From Rossellomorea aquimaris (GTDB lineage: Bacteria > Bacillota > Bacilli > Bacillales > Bacillaceae_B), in NCBI RefSeq assembly GCF_035590735.1, contig NZ_CP141595.1, positions 863,001 to 927,000 on the forward strand: a stretch of 64,000 nt of DNA. Reading direction: 5' to 3'. Positions 23,853-32,507 of the stretch are shown here, one piece after another; positions within the stretch are counted from its first letter, which is position 1; each line of letters begins with the position of its first letter. The position numbers and the translations under genes were made by a program. The notes below the pieces were generated by a model. That model did not search any database, had not been told where the DNA came from, and saw nothing but the letters and a program-made list of their open reading frames with translations.

Positions 23853-24977
23853 ATGAATCCAATCTCACAAGTTAAAAAAAGAAAATTAACACCAGACTTA
23901 GCACGAGGTTTTATGTTGTTGTTTATTGCATTGGCTCATGCGAATCAATTTATCTTTTCAACTGACCTGGGAGTTACGTTAACCGATCAGTTCACTGTAT
24001 TTTTCAGGCAGGTTTTCATTGATGGACGTGCCTTCCCTTTGTTTGCCATCCTTTTTGGATATGGGCTCCATCAAGTGTATAAAGGGCAAGAGAGAAAAGG
24101 GACCAGTTGGAAAGATACGAAAAAAATCTTCAGGCGTAGGGGAGCTTGGATGTTAGTGATAGGCTTTTTCCACGCCACTCTATTCTTTGCAGATATTATT
24201 GGGGTGTATGGATTTATCGCTCTCCTTTTTGCGAGTTTTTTTCTTCGATTATCCAATAGAAAAAGTATCATATTAACGAGTTTTTTTCTTGTATTAGTGG
24301 GCCTGTTTGCTCCGTCCATGCCCAGGGGCTTCGATGCATTAAATATGGAAATCACGAATTCAGCCACGATTGAAGATCCCTTTGAGGCATCGATTACCCG
24401 AATGTTTGAATGGATGTTCTACACACCTGTTCTGAGTTATCAAGTGATCCCAGGGGTGCTGATGGGTATTTTAGTTGCTCGTTTTCAGGTAATCGATCAT
24501 CCTAAAAGACATAAGAAGGCACTACTCACGGTTGGTATATTGGGACTTTTCCTATCGACGGCCGGCGGTATCCCGATGGCGTTGATGTCCTCATTGTTTT
24601 GGACGAGTTACAGTGATGGATTGGAAGTAATGGCAAAGTCACTTCATACCATCACTGGTTATGCGGGTGGAGTGGGATGGACCGCACTGATTGGTCTCTT
24701 AGTCATTAAGGTAGAGAGGAAAAGCGGGCGCTTTACAAAGGCTATTGCTGCACTTGGACAACGTTCACTGAGTTTTTATCTATTTCAGTCCGTTCTGTTT
24801 GTGTTGATTTTGGCACCGTATGCTGGAGGTCTTGGTGGACACATCAATCAATTGTGGAGTGATGTGATTTCCGTATTTGTTTGGATTTTTACCGTAATGA
24901 TTGCTCATTATATGGATCAACGGTCTATAAGAGGACCATTTGAGACCTTTTTAAGGAAAAAATCAGCCATTAATTAA
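23853..24977 (+). CDS. DUF418 (YeiB-like) membrane protein
   Basis: A 374-residue membrane protein with about nine helices. The N-terminal LTPDLARGFMLLFIALAHAN is the heparan-alpha-glucosaminide/DUF418 opening motif, ARG followed by a helix with a conserved histidine-alanine-asparagine end, and the C-terminal DUF418 domain shows AALGQRSLSFYLFQSVLFV. These proteins belong to the acyltransferase-3-like superfamily and may transfer an acyl group across the membrane, but no member has a settled substrate. ATG 23853 has only a weak upstream AAGGGAAT. Monocistronic, followed by a strong hairpin. Confidence 0.85.
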   Translation: MNPISQVKKRKLTPDLARGFMLLFIALAHANQFIFSTDLGVTLTDQFTVFFRQVFIDGRAFPLFAILFGYGLHQVYKGQERKGTSWKDTKKIFRRRGAWMLVIGFFHATLFFADIIGVYGFIALLFASFFLRLSNRKSIILTSFFLVLVGLFAPSMPRGFDALNMEITNSATIEDPFEASITRMFEWMFYTPVLSYQVIPGVLMGILVARFQVIDHPKRHKKALLTVGILGLFLSTAGGIPMALMSSLFWTSYSDGLEVMAKSLHTITGYAGGVGWTALIGLLVIKVERKSGRFTKAIAALGQRSLSFYLFQSVLFVLILAPYAGGLGGHINQLWSDVISVFVWIFTVMIAHYMDQRSIRGPFETFLRKKSAIN

Positions 24978-25013
24978 ACCTTAAACGGAAGATGCTTAAA
25001 TAAGAATGAAGGG

Positions 25014-25056
25014 TGCAAAGTGCCTCCGCCTAAGAGATAGGCGGAGGTTCTTTGCT
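25014..25056 (+). terminator. Rho-independent terminator
   Basis: GCAAAGTGCCTCCGCCTA and TAGGCGGAGGTTCTTTGC form a long stem around AGAGA; the T-rich tail is interrupted by GC but the stem is very stable. Confidence 0.75.
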
Positions 25057-25268
25057 GCTTATCTTTACAATGGATGTTGTTATGAATGATAAATTATCAC
25101 CTGATTGAACAGGCTTTGAGGAAATGTCCGTCTAGGCCTTTTTGTATTCCACGTGCCTACCACCCAAAGGTCCTGTTTTATGTTGAATGTACGTGAGGAA
25201 TGGAAAGGATTTCCCATAAGGATGTCGAAGAATTAGAGTAGACGCTTTTTTCTTAAAGGAGACCTTGT

Positions 25269-26510
25269 ATGGTAGAGACTGTCCATCATTTAATTTTGCA
25301 TGTGGTATTTATACTATTTTCGATTCTTCTTTTTCAAATGGTTACGAGTGAATCGGACAGCGGCACGAAAGGGTTTACCCTTAAGTTCTTTCTCATGATT
25401 CTTGCTATTTTACTGTTTACGATGATGTTCCCCGTTGTTTACTCAAGCGGTTATGTGTACGATTTCAAAGTCATTCCCATTATCCTTGCCTTTCTCTATG
25501 GCGGGAAGAAAGTGGGGTTTAGTACGTTCTTCGCCATGCTGGTGATTGGCTTGTTTACCCACCATGTGTGGATCTTTTTGGTTGTGAATTATGCGATATA
25601 TGGAGTGTTGCTGATCCCTCTATCTAAATGGTATAGAAGGGTAACCTGGAAGAACAAAATGATTCTGATTTCGGCTTTTTATTTATTCATCCCGGTTACA
25701 AGAACTCTTTTTTTGTTTCAGAACAATGAAGTAGAGCAGCTCCCGCTTGTGGCAAGCTCTACCTTGATCATATGGATTACGCTGATCCTGACCATTTATC
25801 TGATAGAAAACCGACTGGAACAAGTCAGGATAAAAAAAGAGCTCATCAAAGCTGAAAAGTTTAACATAGTCAGCGAGTTGGCAGCATCCGTCGCACACGA
25901 AATCCGAAATCCCATGACGACCGTAAGAGGATTCATGCAGCTCCTGCAAAGAGAAACGTTAACAAAAGAACAAAAGAGCTTTATCGATATATCCATACAG
26001 GAATTAGATCACGCCCAAGACGTCATCAATCAATATCTTTCCCTTGCCAAGCCGCAGACGGAGGAAAACGAGGTGTTCAGTCTGACCGACACAATGAATG
26101 AATCGGTTGATGTGATGTCTACTTATGCTGTGATGAACAGCATAAAAATCAACAAAAAGATTGAAGACGGTCTGATGATCAAAGGAATGAAGATAGAGGT
26201 GAAGCAAGTACTGCTCAATCTTCTGAAAAATGCCATCGAGGCAGTAAAAGAAAATGGAGAAATCATCGCGGCAGCCACTGTACATAAAGACGGCCGGATC
26301 ATGATTGTCATACAAGATAATGGAGTCGGCATGCCTCCGGAACAACTCAAAATATTGGGCAGACCCTATTATTCGACCAAAGAAAAAGGGACAGGACTTG
26401 GATTGACGGTAAGCTATCAAATCGTCAAGCGGATGAAGGGGGAAATACAGGTGGAAAGTGAGCGGGGTGTGGGGACGACCTTTCGGATATTCTTGTCTGG
26501 GAATGCATAG
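25269..26510 (+). CDS. Membrane sensor histidine kinase, KinB-like
   Basis: A 413-residue sporulation-type sensor kinase. Residues 1-180 hold about six membrane helices of the 5TMR-LYT type with the conserved SSGYVYDFKVIPIILAFLYG between helices. The dimerisation/phosphotransfer helix follows with SVAHEIRNPMTTVRGFMQLL (phospho-His about 210), then the ATPase with N-box LLKNAIEAVKENG, G1 DNGVGMP and G2 GTGLGLT. This architecture is that of B. subtilis KinB, which feeds the Spo0F-Spo0A phosphorelay, and a paralog lies at 56371. No response regulator is adjacent, which fits a phosphorelay kinase. ATG 25269 follows AAAGGAGACCTTGT. Confidence 0.88.
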   Translation: MVETVHHLILHVVFILFSILLFQMVTSESDSGTKGFTLKFFLMILAILLFTMMFPVVYSSGYVYDFKVIPIILAFLYGGKKVGFSTFFAMLVIGLFTHHVWIFLVVNYAIYGVLLIPLSKWYRRVTWKNKMILISAFYLFIPVTRTLFLFQNNEVEQLPLVASSTLIIWITLILTIYLIENRLEQVRIKKELIKAEKFNIVSELAASVAHEIRNPMTTVRGFMQLLQRETLTKEQKSFIDISIQELDHAQDVINQYLSLAKPQTEENEVFSLTDTMNESVDVMSTYAVMNSIKINKKIEDGLMIKGMKIEVKQVLLNLLKNAIEAVKENGEIIAAATVHKDGRIMIVIQDNGVGMPPEQLKILGRPYYSTKEKGTGLGLTVSYQIVKRMKGEIQVESERGVGTTFRIFLSGNA

Positions 26511-27125
26511 ATGGAATGTCAGATTGATGCGATAGATTATTTTGATGAGGTGGTTGTTTTGTTATTTGATTTTGCATTTATGTTAATGGTTGTCCTGTTG
26601 TATTATTATCAAATATATATTAAGGCTGAGAAAGAGGACAGGGGCAGATTCCGTCCAGAGTCACTCCCCTCATTAGCAAACTTTTTACATTTTGGTGCGA
26701 TGCTGTCCGTGTTTGCACACATCATTTTCGACATAAGTTGGGTTACATGGATTGGTGTTTATTCACTAGTGGGATTAATCATCTGTTTAAAGCCGAAGAA
26801 TGCAGAAAATGAAACTGCAAGGAAAATTGTCCTCCTCTTGCTGGTTGTTGTCGTCTTTAATACCATCAGAGTTCCGACTCACCCTCGAGCATTTCAAGAT
26901 TACATTAGTAGTAAGGAGCAGTATCAATGTATACAGTATTTTGAATGTGTGAAAATGACATCCATCACTACATCCGATGACCTCTTAGAAACAAAGGTGG
27001 AGGTCTTACCCGTTGAAGGGTACTCCTATGATACATACTTCTTATTTGCAAAAGGATTTATGAAACTGGCAGGTGAAGATGAAATAAAGGGACTGAACAT
27101 TGGGGGGTACTGGATCGTGTATTAA
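26511..27125 (+). CDS. Membrane protein of unknown function
   Basis: A 204-residue protein, not recognised. Four hydrophobic segments occupy residues about 12-125 and are followed by a soluble C-terminal domain (about 130-204) containing YISSKEQYQCIQYFECVKMT with two cysteines. ATG 26511 directly abuts the kinase stop codon with no clear ribosome binding site; TTG 26559, preceded by GAGGTGG, is an alternative start giving 188 residues. The tight junction suggests coupling to the KinB-like kinase, but the sequence does not look like KbaA, the known KinB partner. Confidence 0.7.
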   Translation: MECQIDAIDYFDEVVVLLFDFAFMLMVVLLYYYQIYIKAEKEDRGRFRPESLPSLANFLHFGAMLSVFAHIIFDISWVTWIGVYSLVGLIICLKPKNAENETARKIVLLLLVVVVFNTIRVPTHPRAFQDYISSKEQYQCIQYFECVKMTSITTSDDLLETKVEVLPVEGYSYDTYFLFAKGFMKLAGEDEIKGLNIGGYWIVY

Positions 27126-27138
27126 ATGCGCAGGAGAT

Positions 27139-27198
27139 GGGTGTCTGACCCCAGTACGGTAAAGCTTTAATGTACCGGGGGCAGGCACCGTTTTTTTT
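27139..27198. repeat. Family-C palindromic repeat, copy C1, with terminator tail
   Basis: GGTGTCTGACCCCAGTAC pairs with GTACCGGGGGCAGGCACC around a loop containing GGTAAAGCTTTAAT, and a run of eight T follows. It stands 13 bp after a stop codon and has every property of a terminator while belonging to the dispersed family. Confidence 0.82.
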
Positions 27199-27226
27199 AT
27201 GTATTTCATGCGCTTTTAATAGTATC

Positions 27227-27278
27227 TTAAGAAAAATTTAAGAATTCTCCCATGATTCTTTTAAGAAATTTCATTTAA
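27227..27278 (+). promoter_or_regulatory. Direct repeats, candidate VanR-like operator upstream of the regulator
   Basis: TTAAGAAAAATTTAAGAAT contains two TTAAGAA half-sites 11 bp apart, and TTTTAAGAAATTTCATTTAA adds another pair. The same TTTAAGAAAAATTTAA block stands before the VanY-like gene at 29326. Direct repeats at about one helical turn are the usual OmpR-type regulator sites. Confidence 0.6.
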
Positions 27279-27319
27279 ACTATCACACTTGAAGGTTTTT
27301 TTATATGTAAAAGAACAAT

Positions 27320-27391
27320 ACTTATAATCGATGATGAAATCCCTTTGGATATCTTCTCTTCAAAGGGTATGCTTATGAAAAAATAATAGAA
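27320..27391 (+). pseudogene. Possible remnant of a response-regulator N-terminus
   Basis: AAAAGAACAATACTTATAAT and following bases read RTILIIDDEIPLDI in one frame, the typical start of a receiver domain, and GYAYEKIIENK after a frame change near 27370. No start codon or continuation exists. Could be chance; kept because it lies just before an intact response-regulator gene. Confidence 0.25.
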
Positions 27392-27521
27392 AATAAATGA
27401 AAGCCCTAAATGATTCCATTAGCTGCCACGAAAATTACCAAAAACTAAAAGTGATTTTAGGGGGCAGCTAGTAACGCAACGATGGAGATTTAGCGACTAT
27501 CACTTTAGTAGGAGTGAAATA

Positions 27522-28223
27522 ATGAAACCTTTATCAATTTTAGTAGCTGATGATGAGGAGGAAATTGCTGATCTGATTGCTATCCATTTAGAAAAAGAAG
27601 GGTACCACGTGACGAAAGCATCGGATGGAGAAGAGGCTGTTCGTGTGGTCGAGACCCAGGTCATTGATTTGCTGATTTTGGATATCATGATGCCGAAAAT
27701 GGATGGATATGAAGTCACCCGGCGCATTCGGGATCAGCATAATATGCCAATCATATTTTTGAGTGCCAAAACATCTGATTTCGATAAAGTTCAGGGTCTG
27801 GTCATCGGGGCAGATGATTATATGACGAAACCATTCACCCCGATAGAATTGGTTGCTCGTGTAAATGCTCAGCTACGACGTTTCTTGAAGCTTAATCAAC
27901 CTAAGACGGCTACAGAAAGGAAAGGCTCCGTTGAAAATGGTGGATTGGTTATTTCTCCCGATCAACGTAAAGTGACTCTATATGGTGAAAGCATCGAATT
28001 AACACCTAAAGAGTTTGATATTTTGTACTTACTAGCCAGTCACCCGGGGAAAGTATTTGGTGTGGAAAATATTTTTCAGCAGGTGTGGGGTGATGCATAC
28101 TTTGAAGGTGGGAATACCGTAATGGTCCATATTCGTACATTACGAAAAAAGCTTGAAGAGGATAAACGTAAGAATAAATTTATCAAAACCGTTTGGGGCG
28201 TAGGGTATACATTCAATGGGTAA
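27522..28223 (+). CDS. OmpR-family response regulator, VanR-like
   Basis: A 233-residue response regulator. The receiver domain has the acidic pocket LVADDEEEIADL, the phospho-acceptor in LLILDIMMPKMDGYE (Asp 54) and the lysine in DDYMTKPFTP; the C-terminal winged helix reads LTPKEFDILYLLASHPGKVF to VHIRTLRKKLEED. Close to the VanR group of glycopeptide-resistance regulators. ATG 27522 follows TAGGAGTGAAATA. It overlaps the VanS-like kinase by 8 bp and is followed by a VanY-type carboxypeptidase, and both transcription units have matching upstream direct repeats, so it likely controls itself and the peptidase. No VanHAX ligase set is present here. Confidence 0.9.
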   Translation: MKPLSILVADDEEEIADLIAIHLEKEGYHVTKASDGEEAVRVVETQVIDLLILDIMMPKMDGYEVTRRIRDQHNMPIIFLSAKTSDFDKVQGLVIGADDYMTKPFTPIELVARVNAQLRRFLKLNQPKTATERKGSVENGGLVISPDQRKVTLYGESIELTPKEFDILYLLASHPGKVFGVENIFQQVWGDAYFEGGNTVMVHIRTLRKKLEEDKRKNKFIKTVWGVGYTFNG

Positions 28224-29325
28224 AATACTGCGAGGCTTCCGTTCAAAAATGATCTTATTGCTGGGTCTAAGCATGTTATTGTCCGGCTCTATTACATATC
28301 TACTCTTTAAAGCACTCCAAATATATTATTATTCAAATGTGAATTATGGAGATACACTAGGTTATTTTCGTATTATCATACGAAATATTGGAGACTTTAA
28401 CGTCTTTTTACTATTATTCATCCTGCTTTCGATTTTCTTCTTCTTTTTACTTACAAAACCCTATTCTGCCTATTTCAATGAGATTTCAAAAGGAATTCAT
28501 TATCTCGCCCAGGGTGACTTCAAGCATCGGGTTCAAATAGTGTCGAATGATGAGTTTAGTGATCTTGCCGAGAGCATAAATCTCGCCAGTGAAAAATTGG
28601 AACAAGCCATCGAAAGGGGAGACTTCTCGGAAAGTAGTAAAGAGCAGTTAGTCGTCAATTTAGCTCATGATCTCCGTACACCCCTCACCTCCGTTTTAGG
28701 TTATTTAGATTTGATCCTTAAGGATGAAAATTTGACGAAAGAACAAGTCAGACACTTTTTAACGATTGCCTTTACGAAATCTCAGCGTTTAGAAGGACTG
28801 ATTGATGAGTTATTCGAAATAACGCGAATGAACTATGGCATAATGCCAATTAAAAAAAATCATATAAATGTAAGTGATCTCCTTAATCAATTAAAGGAGG
28901 AATTGTATCCTGTCTTCGAGAAGAATGATTTGATCGCCAGAGTGAATGTGACTCCGCAACTACCTGTTTTGGGTGATGGAGAGCTGTTGGCACGCGTGTT
29001 TGAAAATCTTCTTACCAATTCGAATCGCTATGGTAACGATGGCCAGTTTGTGGATATTAATGGCTTTATTGATTCAGGGAAAGTGGTTATTCAGATTGTG
29101 AATTATGGAGATCCCATTCCTCAGAATGATCTGCCCCATCTCTTTGATATGTTCTATACCGGTGACAAAGCACGTACTCATCAAGGAGGCGGCACCGGGA
29201 TTGGCCTCTTCATTGCCAAGAATATCGTGGAGCAGCATGATGGGACCATTACGGCCGAAAGCAGTATAATACGTACCATTTTTGAAGTGCGCTTGCCGCA
29301 GGATGGTGAAAGTCCGAATGAATGA
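28216..29325 (+). CDS. Sensor histidine kinase, VanS-like
   Basis: A 369-residue membrane kinase paired with the VanR-like regulator by an 8-bp overlap. Two membrane helices (about 11-33 and 62-80) flank only a short outer loop of about 28 residues, so it probably senses within the membrane or close to it. A HAMP-like region follows, then the phosphotransfer helix LAHDLRTPLTSVLGYLDLIL (His about 151), N-box ENLLTNSNRYG, and G2 GGTGIGLFIAKN. The short sensor and the HDLRTP box are characteristic of VanS of the B type or of VanS-like cell-wall sensors. Signal presumably cell-wall damage. Confidence 0.9.
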   Translation: MGKILRGFRSKMILLLGLSMLLSGSITYLLFKALQIYYYSNVNYGDTLGYFRIIIRNIGDFNVFLLLFILLSIFFFFLLTKPYSAYFNEISKGIHYLAQGDFKHRVQIVSNDEFSDLAESINLASEKLEQAIERGDFSESSKEQLVVNLAHDLRTPLTSVLGYLDLILKDENLTKEQVRHFLTIAFTKSQRLEGLIDELFEITRMNYGIMPIKKNHINVSDLLNQLKEELYPVFEKNDLIARVNVTPQLPVLGDGELLARVFENLLTNSNRYGNDGQFVDINGFIDSGKVVIQIVNYGDPIPQNDLPHLFDMFYTGDKARTHQGGGTGIGLFIAKNIVEQHDGTITAESSIIRTIFEVRLPQDGESPNE

Positions 29326-29371
29326 TTTAAGAAAAATTTAAAATTTACCCCACTCTTTATTTAAATAGTTT
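29326..29371 (+). promoter_or_regulatory. Direct repeats, candidate VanR-like operator upstream of vanY
   Basis: TTTAAGAAAAATTTAAAATT at 29326 repeats the block before the regulator gene at 27227, and TTTATTTAAATAG follows. It starts directly after the kinase stop codon, so vanY probably has its own promoter under the same regulator. Confidence 0.6.
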
Positions 29372-29415
29372 TCCCTACACTTATAAGCAACTAAGAGTAA
29401 GGAGGAAACAGATAA

Positions 29416-30282
29416 ATGAAGAAGTGGGGCTTTTTATTATTATCCTGCCTAGGGTTAACGTTCGCCTATTTGGAACCTTTGTCTGAACCAGAAGTGAAAA
29501 TTCAAAACCATGTTCAATCTGAAAATGGTATCGCAGAGGGTGGCATCCAAGAAATCGAAATGACAGAGGATCAAATCTATCAAGGAGATCTGCTTTTGGT
29601 CAACAGTGAATATCCTGTTCACCAGGAGAGCATTCGATCGGATATTGTCAATTTATCTGCAAACAATGACCTGGCACAAGGGTACGTGTTGTTAGGCAGT
29701 GACACTTATTTATCAGAGGAAATTGCACATGCATTTTCAGAGATGGTTGCTGCTGCAAAAAAAGATGGGCTTCAACATTTCGCCATTACGAGCGGCTTTC
29801 GGGACTTTGATGAGCAAAGTGTGCTTTATCAAGATATGGGTTCTGACTATGCCTTGCCAGCAGGCTACAGTGAACACAATCTGGGCTTATCCCTTGATGT
29901 AGGATCTACTCAAATGAAGATGGCTAATGCACCAGAAGGAAAGTGGATAGAAAAGAACGCTTGGAAATACGGGTTCATCTTACGTTATCCAGAGAATAAA
30001 ACGGGCATAACAGGAATTGAATATGAACCGTGGCACATCCGCTATGTTGGTTTCCCCCATAGCGCAATTATAAAATCAAAGAATTTCGTATTAGAAGAAT
30101 ATCTGGAATACCTAAAAGAAGAAAAAACTATTTCTGCTAGTGTAAATGGGGGGAAATATGAGATTTCTTATTATCCTGTTACTAAAAGTACGACCATTCA
30201 TGTGCCTCGTGATCTTCGTTATGAAATTTCAGGTAATAATATCGATGGTGTGATTGTGACAGTGTTTCCTGATGCGGAATGA
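29416..30282 (+). CDS. vanY: VanY-type D-alanyl-D-alanine carboxypeptidase
   Basis: A 288-residue extracytoplasmic zinc peptidase that removes the terminal D-Ala from peptidoglycan stem peptides. An N-terminal hydrophobic stretch (MKKWGFLLLSCLGLTFAYLE) serves as signal or anchor; a lipobox-like LLSC is present. The catalytic domain shows ITSGFRDFDEQSVLYQ, the zinc motif SEHNLGLSLDVGS (SxHxxGxSxD) and YEPWHIRYVG, which give His, Asp, Glu and His ligands and catalytic residues. A further 70-residue C-terminal extension is beta-rich. ATG 29416 follows AAGGAGGAAACAGATA. Regulated probably by the preceding VanRS-like pair. Alone it gives wall remodelling, not glycopeptide resistance. Confidence 0.9.
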   Translation: MKKWGFLLLSCLGLTFAYLEPLSEPEVKIQNHVQSENGIAEGGIQEIEMTEDQIYQGDLLLVNSEYPVHQESIRSDIVNLSANNDLAQGYVLLGSDTYLSEEIAHAFSEMVAAAKKDGLQHFAITSGFRDFDEQSVLYQDMGSDYALPAGYSEHNLGLSLDVGSTQMKMANAPEGKWIEKNAWKYGFILRYPENKTGITGIEYEPWHIRYVGFPHSAIIKSKNFVLEEYLEYLKEEKTISASVNGGKYEISYYPVTKSTTIHVPRDLRYEISGNNIDGVIVTVFPDAE

Positions 30283-30315
30283 GACGAACGAACTGAATGA
30301 AAGGCATGATGGTAC

Positions 30316-30425
30316 ATGGCTAAAAAAACAGCACTCGTTTTGACAATTCTTCTTTTCCTTTCATTTTTATGGTGCCCATCTTTGGGTTAATGCGTGCTTT
30401 GGGAACTGTTTGCCTAGGTACATGA
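30316..30425 (+). pseudogene. Frameshifted small membrane peptide (candidate)
   Basis: ATG 30316 opens MAKKTALVLTILLFLSFLW and stops at 30388-30390. A single added base in the TTTTT run near 30364-30368 would continue as MVPIFGLMRALGTVCLGT to a TGA at 30423-30425, giving a roughly 36-residue two-part hydrophobic protein. No strong ribosome binding site. Whether the short form is functional is unclear. Confidence 0.35.
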
Positions 30426-30506
30426 AGGATATGTTCTGAAAAAATAGAAATAGTAATAACTTAATGAATATGCAGGATACATTCACAAAGAATAGAGGGA
30501 TAACCT

Positions 30507-31112
30507 ATGAAAATTATTCGTGCTAGTGAATCAGAAAGTAATAGAAGAAATGAGATGAGTACAATCTTTGTAGACGGCTTCTATCAATGGCTGAATTATT
30601 TTTCAAAGGATAAGGCTAAACTTTACAAGACATTTGCCCATATGTTTAATAAAGAGGTCTTTCATACGGCAGTAGTTGACGATCGTATTGCGGCTATAGC
30701 CGCTTGCACTACAAACAATATACCTTCTGTAAGACTGAAATATAGTGAATTTAGAAAGCACCTCGGCTTATTCATGGGGAGTATTGCCTATGTCATTCTC
30801 AAAAAAGAATTTGAGAAAAAGCAATATCCTTTTCAAATTTCTGAAAAGATGGGTGCAATAGAGTTTGTGGCAACGTCGGTAAAGTATAGAGGACAAGGTG
30901 TGGCAACTGAACTGCTAAAATCGATCATACATTCAACTTCATACGAAGAATATGTCTTAGAGGTAGCAGATACCAACATAAGTGCCATCAAGCTTTATGA
31001 AAAACTGGGTTTTGCAGAGTTCATGCGTATACCTCAAAAGCACAGTGAAAAAAGTGGTGTCAATGATCTTGTCTATATGAAGCATGTGAAGGTGAAAGAA
31101 GTGGGGGACTAA
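30507..31112 (+). CDS. GNAT family N-acetyltransferase
   Basis: A 201-residue acetyltransferase. The C-terminal half holds the GNAT fold: MGAIEFVATSVKYRGQGVAT with the QGV acetyl-CoA loop, LLKSIIHSTSYEEYVLEVAD, and NISAIKLYEKLGFAEFMRIP. The N-terminal 80 residues are a helical cap with FVDGFYQWLNYFSKDKAKLY, as in a Bacillus subfamily whose substrates are unknown. ATG 30507 follows AGAGGGATAACCT. Monocistronic; 220 bp after vanY. Confidence 0.87.
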   Translation: MKIIRASESESNRRNEMSTIFVDGFYQWLNYFSKDKAKLYKTFAHMFNKEVFHTAVVDDRIAAIAACTTNNIPSVRLKYSEFRKHLGLFMGSIAYVILKKEFEKKQYPFQISEKMGAIEFVATSVKYRGQGVATELLKSIIHSTSYEEYVLEVADTNISAIKLYEKLGFAEFMRIPQKHSEKSGVNDLVYMKHVKVKEVGD

Positions 31113-31249
31113 AGAGCTTATGGAATGACTGATTTTTGGAAAAACAGGTTAGTATAGTGAGCTCCAATAATCTAGAAGAAAAGATATAGCATAACGGGTC
31201 CGGCTTAACATCATACTAGTAACAAAACCTTTAAACGGAGGATCATGTT

Positions 31250-31720
31250 GTGGAGAAAAAAATGTTAAGCGTACTCATTTCCTTATGCCTGATTTGCTTC
31301 CCATTCTTATTCAGGGGGGCTAGGATGAAGGAAAACTTAATTGTTTTCTTTTCAAAGGGCGTTCTGTCCACTCTAGTTGATACATATGTTGTGTCGGAGA
31401 AACGTGTTGCCTATCCAATTCGTCCTTTTCCAAGAGTGTTTAAGACCAACATTGTTTTTGATATGTTGTTTTTTCCATTGTTGAGTGTGGTCTGGGTTAG
31501 ACAAACGTATAATGACGGGTTATGGAAGATACTTTGGAAAAGTTTGACTTGGAGTGTTCCTATGAGTATAACTCAATGGTTTCTTGTGAAATACACAAAG
31601 TTAATCCAATGGAAAAAGTGGTCACCATTTCATACCTTTGGTTCTGTAAGTTTCACATTATTTATCATCAGAGGGCTTGTATCCGTAGTTAAAAGATTGG
31701 ATCAACCTAAGAGTACTTAA
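31250..31720 (+). CDS. CBO0543-family membrane protein
   Basis: A 156-residue integral membrane protein with about four helices, found in spore-forming Firmicutes and unknown in function. The block SEKRVAYPIRPFPRVFKTNI followed by VFDMLFFPLLSVVWVRQTYN is the family signature. GTG 31250 is the likely start, with GGAGGATCATGTT upstream. The following gene begins 30 bp later, so the two may be co-transcribed. Confidence 0.82.
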   Translation: MEKKMLSVLISLCLICFPFLFRGARMKENLIVFFSKGVLSTLVDTYVVSEKRVAYPIRPFPRVFKTNIVFDMLFFPLLSVVWVRQTYNDGLWKILWKSLTWSVPMSITQWFLVKYTKLIQWKKWSPFHTFGSVSFTLFIIRGLVSVVKRLDQPKST

Positions 31721-31750
31721 TATTAAAACGTCAACTAAAGGTTTGGTCAT

Positions 31751-32218
31751 ATGAAAAAGACTCAAAAACTAGAAGTGGTGTTATGGAGCATAGCATTTCC
31801 GGGCTTTGGGCAGCTGTTGAATGGACATGTCATAAAAGGATTCTTATTTATTTTATTAGAATTTATCATTAATAGCATGAGTACATTTAATCTGTCTATC
31901 ATGTATAGCTTTCTTGGCAGAATTTCGGAAGCTGAAGAAGTGATTCACTACCAATGGATCATGTTTTATCCATGTGTTTACATGTATGCGATGTATGATG
32001 CCTACAAATTTTCAGATGGAGAAAATCCTCCGTTATCGTTTATTCCATTTGCCTTCGCTGCCTACTTTGTCACGGTTGGAATTATGTATTCCCCCCAACC
32101 ATTCCTCTCCGTTCACTTTGGTCCGATTTGGCTGCCGATGCTTGCGCTGATTCCGGGACTGGCGGCAGGGTTTATCATTCGGGCAATTTTGTTGAGGTTT
32201 ACCTCATTGAAGGTTTAA
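31751..32218 (+). CDS. Small multi-pass membrane protein (TM2-like)
   Basis: A 155-residue membrane protein with four to five helices. The N-terminus EVVLWSIAFPGFGQLLNGHVIKG recalls the TM2-domain pattern, in which a GxGxxYxGxxxxG-like turn links two helices (here PGFGQLLNGHVIKGF). The rest, with SIMYSFLGRISEAEEVIHYQ and YMYAMYDAYKFSDGENPPL, occurs in Bacillus proteins of unknown role. ATG 31751 has AAAGGTTTGGTCAT upstream, a moderate binding site. Probably one transcript with the CBO0543 gene. Confidence 0.75.
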   Translation: MKKTQKLEVVLWSIAFPGFGQLLNGHVIKGFLFILLEFIINSMSTFNLSIMYSFLGRISEAEEVIHYQWIMFYPCVYMYAMYDAYKFSDGENPPLSFIPFAFAAYFVTVGIMYSPQPFLSVHFGPIWLPMLALIPGLAAGFIIRAILLRFTSLKV

Positions 32219-32222
32219 ATGG

Positions 32223-32345
32223 TTAAATTGGAACCGATACACTCTTACTGCCTTGCACCTGCAATTGACAGGTAGTCTCAAGATTCACAGCGGTTAAGGC
32301 ACCAATGAAAAGAATGACAAATGCCAACAACTAATATTTTTTCAT
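32223..32345 (-). pseudogene. Small secreted or membrane peptide frame with internal TAG
   Basis: On the minus strand ATG 32345, preceded by AAAGGGTGAGATGG, gives MKKY, then TAG, then LLAFVILFIGALTAVNLETT and CQLQVQGSKSVSVPI to a TAA. The hydrophobic core directly after a lysine-rich start looks like a small membrane peptide whose fifth codon has mutated to a stop. Not recognised as a family. Confidence 0.4.
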
Positions 32346-32507
32346 CCATCTCACCCTTTATTCGGAATCATAATAAGTAGGGAAGTAATGATGTGATTTA
32401 CTGAAAATAGGAAAAAATAGGGTAGATCTCCTGTTTGCGAAATGAAAATCTAAACCAGAAGCATTAGAACAAGTTCCAGATCTAATTAACTACTATTCAA
32501 TAAATAG

